From Myxococcales bacterium (lineage in GTDB: Bacteria > Myxococcota > Myxococcia > Myxococcales > Anaeromyxobacteraceae): a stretch of DNA of 8,684 bases. Below, one piece after another: positions 7,193 through 8,684 of this stretch. How positions within the stretch are numbered: the stretch's first letter is position 1; each line of letters starts with the position of its first letter. Below the pieces are notes generated by a model, which saw nothing but the letters and a program-made list of their open reading frames with translations, had not been told where the DNA came from and searched no databases. The stretch spans positions 1 to 8,684 of the forward strand of contig JAJXSQ010000072.1 in assembly GCA_021784495.1 (NCBI GenBank). The letters run 5' to 3'. The translations under genes were made by a program, and so were the position numbers.

Positions 7193-7689
7193 TCCCCCTC
7201 CCCGCGAGCCCCCCCGCGCGCCGTCGCCCGGCCGCGTCCGCGCTGGCGGCGCTCTGCCTCGCCGCGGCCTGCGCCCCGGCCTCCGAGCGGGCGCGCCCGG
7301 CGCCGCCGGTGCCCCGGGTCGTCTTCGAGACCGCCGCCGGGGCGCGCCACGAGGTCGCCGTCGAGCTGGCGCGGACGCCGGCGGAGCAGGCCCGCGGGCT
7401 GATGGGCCGGACGTCGCTGGCCGAGGAGGCCGGGATGCTCTTCCTCTTCGACGCGAGCGCGCCCCACCCGTTCTGGATGAAGGACACGCTCATCCCCCTC
7501 GACATGATCTTCGTCGACGACGGCGGCCGGATCGTCGGCGTCGCCGCCCGGGCCGAGCCGCTCACCCTCTCGCCCCGGGGGCCGGCGGCGCCGAGCCGCT
7601 ACGTCGTCGAGGTGAACGGCGGCTGGGCGGAGCGCCACGGGGTCGCCCCCGGCGACCGCGTCCGGTTCGAGGACGTCCCCCGCTACTGA
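7189..7689 (+). CDS. DUF192 domain lipoprotein
   Basis: The product is 166 residues. GTG at 7189 overlaps the previous stop as GTGA, and starting there gives an Arg-rich n-region (11-13), a hydrophobic stretch and a lipobox L-A-A-A-C at Cys28. A short Pro-rich linker precedes a complete DUF192 (PF02643) domain, roughly residues 43-163. Its hallmark blocks are V-E-L-A-R-T-P-A-E-Q-x-R-G-L-M-G-R (58-74), G-M-L-F-x-F (82-87), F-W-M-K-D-T-x-I-P-L-D-M-I-F-V (95-109) and the closing V-x-E-V-x-x-G-W-A-E-x-x-G-x-x-x-G-D-x-V. The domain occurs widely as a small envelope or secreted protein, and no enzymatic role is established. Translational coupling with the Cys-rich lipoprotein suggests co-production in the envelope, but a role in gliding is only an inference. 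Its end overlaps the convergent PilZ gene by 7 bp. Confidence 0.88.
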   Translation: MIPLPASPPARRRPAASALAALCLAAACAPASERARPAPPVPRVVFETAAGARHEVAVELARTPAEQARGLMGRTSLAEEAGMLFLFDASAPHPFWMKDTLIPLDMIFVDDGGRIVGVAARAEPLTLSPRGPAAPSRYVVEVNGGWAERHGVAPGDRVRFEDVPRY

Positions 7690-8072
7690 TCCCAGGGCTC
7701 GCGGTCGCCGGCGGCGGCGAGGAGCCGGTGGGCCACGTGCTCGCCCAGGCTCTCGACCATCGCCTGCTCCACCAGCCGCTCGAACTCGATCCGCTCCAGC
7801 TCGTCGTCCCAGGCGAAGCGGATCCCCATCCCGGGCCGCTCGCCCTCGGCGGCCGCGCGGACCACGTCCCCCTTCAGCTCGAGCGGCGCCGGGCGGCCGG
7901 GGACGGTGAGCCGGAACAGGAACCGGGTCCCGGTGGGGAGCGTCCGGCGGGTGGCGATGAAGGTCCCGCCCCGCGAGATGTTGCGGGTGTAGTCCGCGAA
8001 GAAGCTGTTGAGCCGCCGGTACTCGATCCGGAGCTCGATCGGCGCGCGCGGGTGCTTGCGGTGCTCCTCCAT
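7683..8072 (-). CDS. PilZ domain protein, predicted c-di-GMP binding
   Basis: The product is 129 residues, cytoplasmic, with no signal peptide. ATG 8072 is chosen because the PilZ domain begins at once (EEHRKHPRAPIELRIEYRR). The longer open frame to 8579 is antisense to the lipoprotein gene. Both c-di-GMP-binding signatures are intact: R-x-x-x-R as R5-KHP-R9, and [D/N]-x-S-x-x-G as N31-I-S33-R-G-G36. The rest follows the PilZ barrel (TFIATRRTLPTGTRFLFRL; ELKGDVVRAAAEGERPGMGIRF), then a helical C-terminal tail from about residue 88. Stand-alone PilZ proteins of this type are numerous in Myxococcota and act as second-messenger receptors, often on motility or surface polysaccharide. The partner is unknown. 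It is convergent with the DUF192 gene and divergent from the NTF2-like lipoprotein gene. There is no clear Shine-Dalgarno sequence before the ATG. Confidence 0.9.
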   Translation of the reverse strand: MEEHRKHPRAPIELRIEYRRLNSFFADYTRNISRGGTFIATRRTLPTGTRFLFRLTVPGRPAPLELKGDVVRAAAEGERPGMGIRFAWDDELERIEFERLVEQAMVESLGEHVAHRLLAAAGDREPWDQ

Positions 8073-8080
8073 GGGCGGGG

Positions 8081-8086
8081 AGCTTA
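8081..8086 (-). promoter_or_regulatory. Candidate -10 box of the PilZ gene
   Basis: The minus strand has GCGCTAAGCT, with TAAGCT at 8086-8081, resembling the GCTAACGCT boxes of the two plus-strand promoters. The first base of the box is 14 nt before the ATG, so transcription would start 2-3 nt from it. No good -35 hexamer is seen 16-18 nt upstream (TACCGG at 17), so this call is weak. Confidence 0.3.
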
Positions 8087-8129
8087 GCGCGTCGCGGCGC
8101 ACCCCGGTAGCGCCGCGGGCGAGCGACGA

Positions 8130-8159
8130 TTGACGCTCGGGGGCGCCCGCGCTAACGCT
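8130..8159 (+). promoter_or_regulatory. Strong candidate promoter, apparently leaderless, of the NTF2-like lipoprotein gene
   Basis: TTGACG (8130-8135), exactly 17 nt, then TAACGCT (8153-8159) in GCGCTAACGCT. This is the best -35 match in the window. The usual distance from -10 to the start point places +1 at about 8165-8166, on the A of ATG 8166, and no ribosome-binding site lies between. Both the promoter and the lipoprotein signal peptide rule out the upstream TTG at 8130 as a start codon. Confidence 0.6.
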
Positions 8160-8165
8160 GCCGGG

Positions 8166-8633
8166 ATGACCCTGCGCCGCCACGCCGCCGCACTCCTCGT
8201 CCTCCTGGCCGCCTGCGCCCCCGACTTCATCCCCGGGACGGAGGCGCCGGACACGGCCGACAACCGGGCGATCTACGAGGTCATCCGGAGCTACGTCGCC
8301 GCCATGCAGCGGCGCGACGCGCCTGCGGTGCTGGCGCTGGTGGCCCCCGACTACTTCGACACCGCCGGGACCCCCGACCCGACCGACGACGTCGACCGGG
8401 CCACGCTCGAGCGCACGCTGCCGGCCGACCTCGCCCGGGTGGCCGCGGTCAAGCTGGAGCTCGCGGTGAAGAAGATCGAGGTCCAGGGCGCCCAGGCCAA
8501 GGCCGAGGTCTTCTACGACCTCTACTACCGGGTGAACACGCCGAGCGGAGGGGTGCCCAAGCGCCCGTCCGACGTCCACCAGATGACCTTCGAGAAGCTC
8601 GCCTCGGGCTGGAAGATCAGCTCCGGCCTCTAG
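8166..8633 (+). CDS. Small lipoprotein with an NTF2-like (SnoaL/DUF4440-type) fold
   Basis: The product is 155 residues. ATG 8166 gives a classic lipoprotein signal: R4-R5, hydrophobic 8-14, lipobox L-A-A-C with Cys17, and a short linker (APDFIPGTEAPDT). From about residue 32 it resembles NTF2-like proteins. There is an opening helix with A-I-Y-E-V-I-R-S-Y-V-A-A-M-Q-R-R-D, the L-A-L-V-A-P-D-Y-F-D-T segment that follows in such folds, then strands VKLELAVKKIEVQGAQAKAEVFYDLYYRV, and a final M-x-F-E-K-x-x-S-G-W-K-I-S-S-G strand. NTF2-like domains range from enzymes to pure binding or scaffolding modules. No catalytic set can be assigned here, so the function is unknown. Aspartate at +2 after the cysteine is not present (A18), so the E. 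coli inner-membrane retention signal is absent and an outer-membrane location is plausible. The stop codon overlaps that of the next, convergent gene. Confidence 0.82.
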   Translation: MTLRRHAAALLVLLAACAPDFIPGTEAPDTADNRAIYEVIRSYVAAMQRRDAPAVLALVAPDYFDTAGTPDPTDDVDRATLERTLPADLARVAAVKLELAVKKIEVQGAQAKAEVFYDLYYRVNTPSGGVPKRPSDVHQMTFEKLASGWKISSGL

Positions 8634-8683
8634 AGGCCGAGGAGCTCGCGCAGGCCGCCGTCCCCGGCGGCCCGCAGCGCGGC
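8630..8683 (-). CDS. C-terminal end of a convergent minus-strand gene (partial)
   Basis: Reading in from the right edge, one minus-strand frame gives 17 codons, AALRAAGDGGLRELLGL, and then TAG at 8632-8630. The codons end mainly in G or C as real genes here do, and the residues could form a terminal helix. The stop shares the palindrome CTAG (8630-8633) with the lipoprotein gene, a plausible tail-to-tail junction. Too little is visible to name a product, and a chance open frame of this length is possible. Confidence 0.4.
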   Translation of the reverse strand, partial: AALRAAGDGGLRELLGL

Positions 8684-8684
8684 G

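Noticed and set aside
6306..8087. A 593-codon plus-strand frame spanning gltB, the Cys-rich lipoprotein, DUF192 and PilZ
   Set aside because: It is a shadow crossing four recognisable genes in other frames, with low-complexity P/R/A/S composition.
8130..8165. TTG at 8130 as the start of the NTF2-like lipoprotein
   Set aside because: That TTG is part of the -35 hexamer TTGACG. The ATG at 8166 gives the proper lipoprotein signal.
1..8684. CRISPR arrays, tRNA or rRNA genes, insertion sequences, attachment sites
   Set aside because: I saw no direct-repeat arrays, no clover-leaf or rRNA signature, no transposase frame and no flanking inverted repeats. The window is nearly all protein-coding.

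Overview
The base composition is very GC-rich, with strong G/C preference at third codon positions. The gene content is that of the Myxococcota, and an Anaeromyxobacter-like genome is the best guess. That rests on an adventurous-gliding (Glt) envelope-complex locus, a PilZ domain of the type common in myxobacteria, and several lipoproteins. The genus is inferred from gene content and composition, not from any database search.

Layout. Positions 1-6649 hold a tightly packed minus-strand operon, read right to left. It contains an outer-membrane beta-barrel protein (GltB-like, 6649-5786), a second related beta-barrel protein (GltA-like, 5789-4989), a secreted TPR protein (GltC-like, 4989-3283), a 1084-residue secreted TPR protein (GltD/AgmU-like, 3268-14), and probably the first codons of another gene starting at 17. 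Junctions are overlaps (ATGA, TGATG, GTGA) or a 14-nt gap. The GltC-like gene has an in-frame TAG at 4755-4753. Coding continues in the same frame on both sides of it, so this is a recent nonsense mutation, a base-call error, or readthrough.

Positions 6650-6778 are a divergent promoter region. To its right on the plus strand are a cysteine-rich lipoprotein (CglC/GltK-like, 6779-7192) and, with a GTGA overlap, a DUF192 lipoprotein (7189-7689). A PilZ protein (8072-7683, minus) converges on DUF192 with a 7-bp overlap. It is divergent from an NTF2-like lipoprotein (8166-8633, plus) across a 93-bp promoter gap. At the right edge the last 17 codons of another minus-strand gene appear to end in a stop that shares CTAG with the lipoprotein stop.

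How they may work together. In Myxococcus xanthus, GltA, GltB, GltC and GltK form the outer-membrane/periplasmic part of the gliding focal-adhesion machinery, and TPR protein GltD belongs to the same machine. The order K-B-A-C matches what I recall for M. xanthus, except that the GltK-like gene is divergent here and a GltD-like gene follows directly. The DUF192, PilZ and NTF2-like genes have no demonstrated link to the machine. Start sites were chosen from signal peptides, gene overlaps and promoter positions. Two or three promoters share a GCTAA(C)GCT -10 motif placed so close to the ATG that the mRNAs may be leaderless or nearly so.
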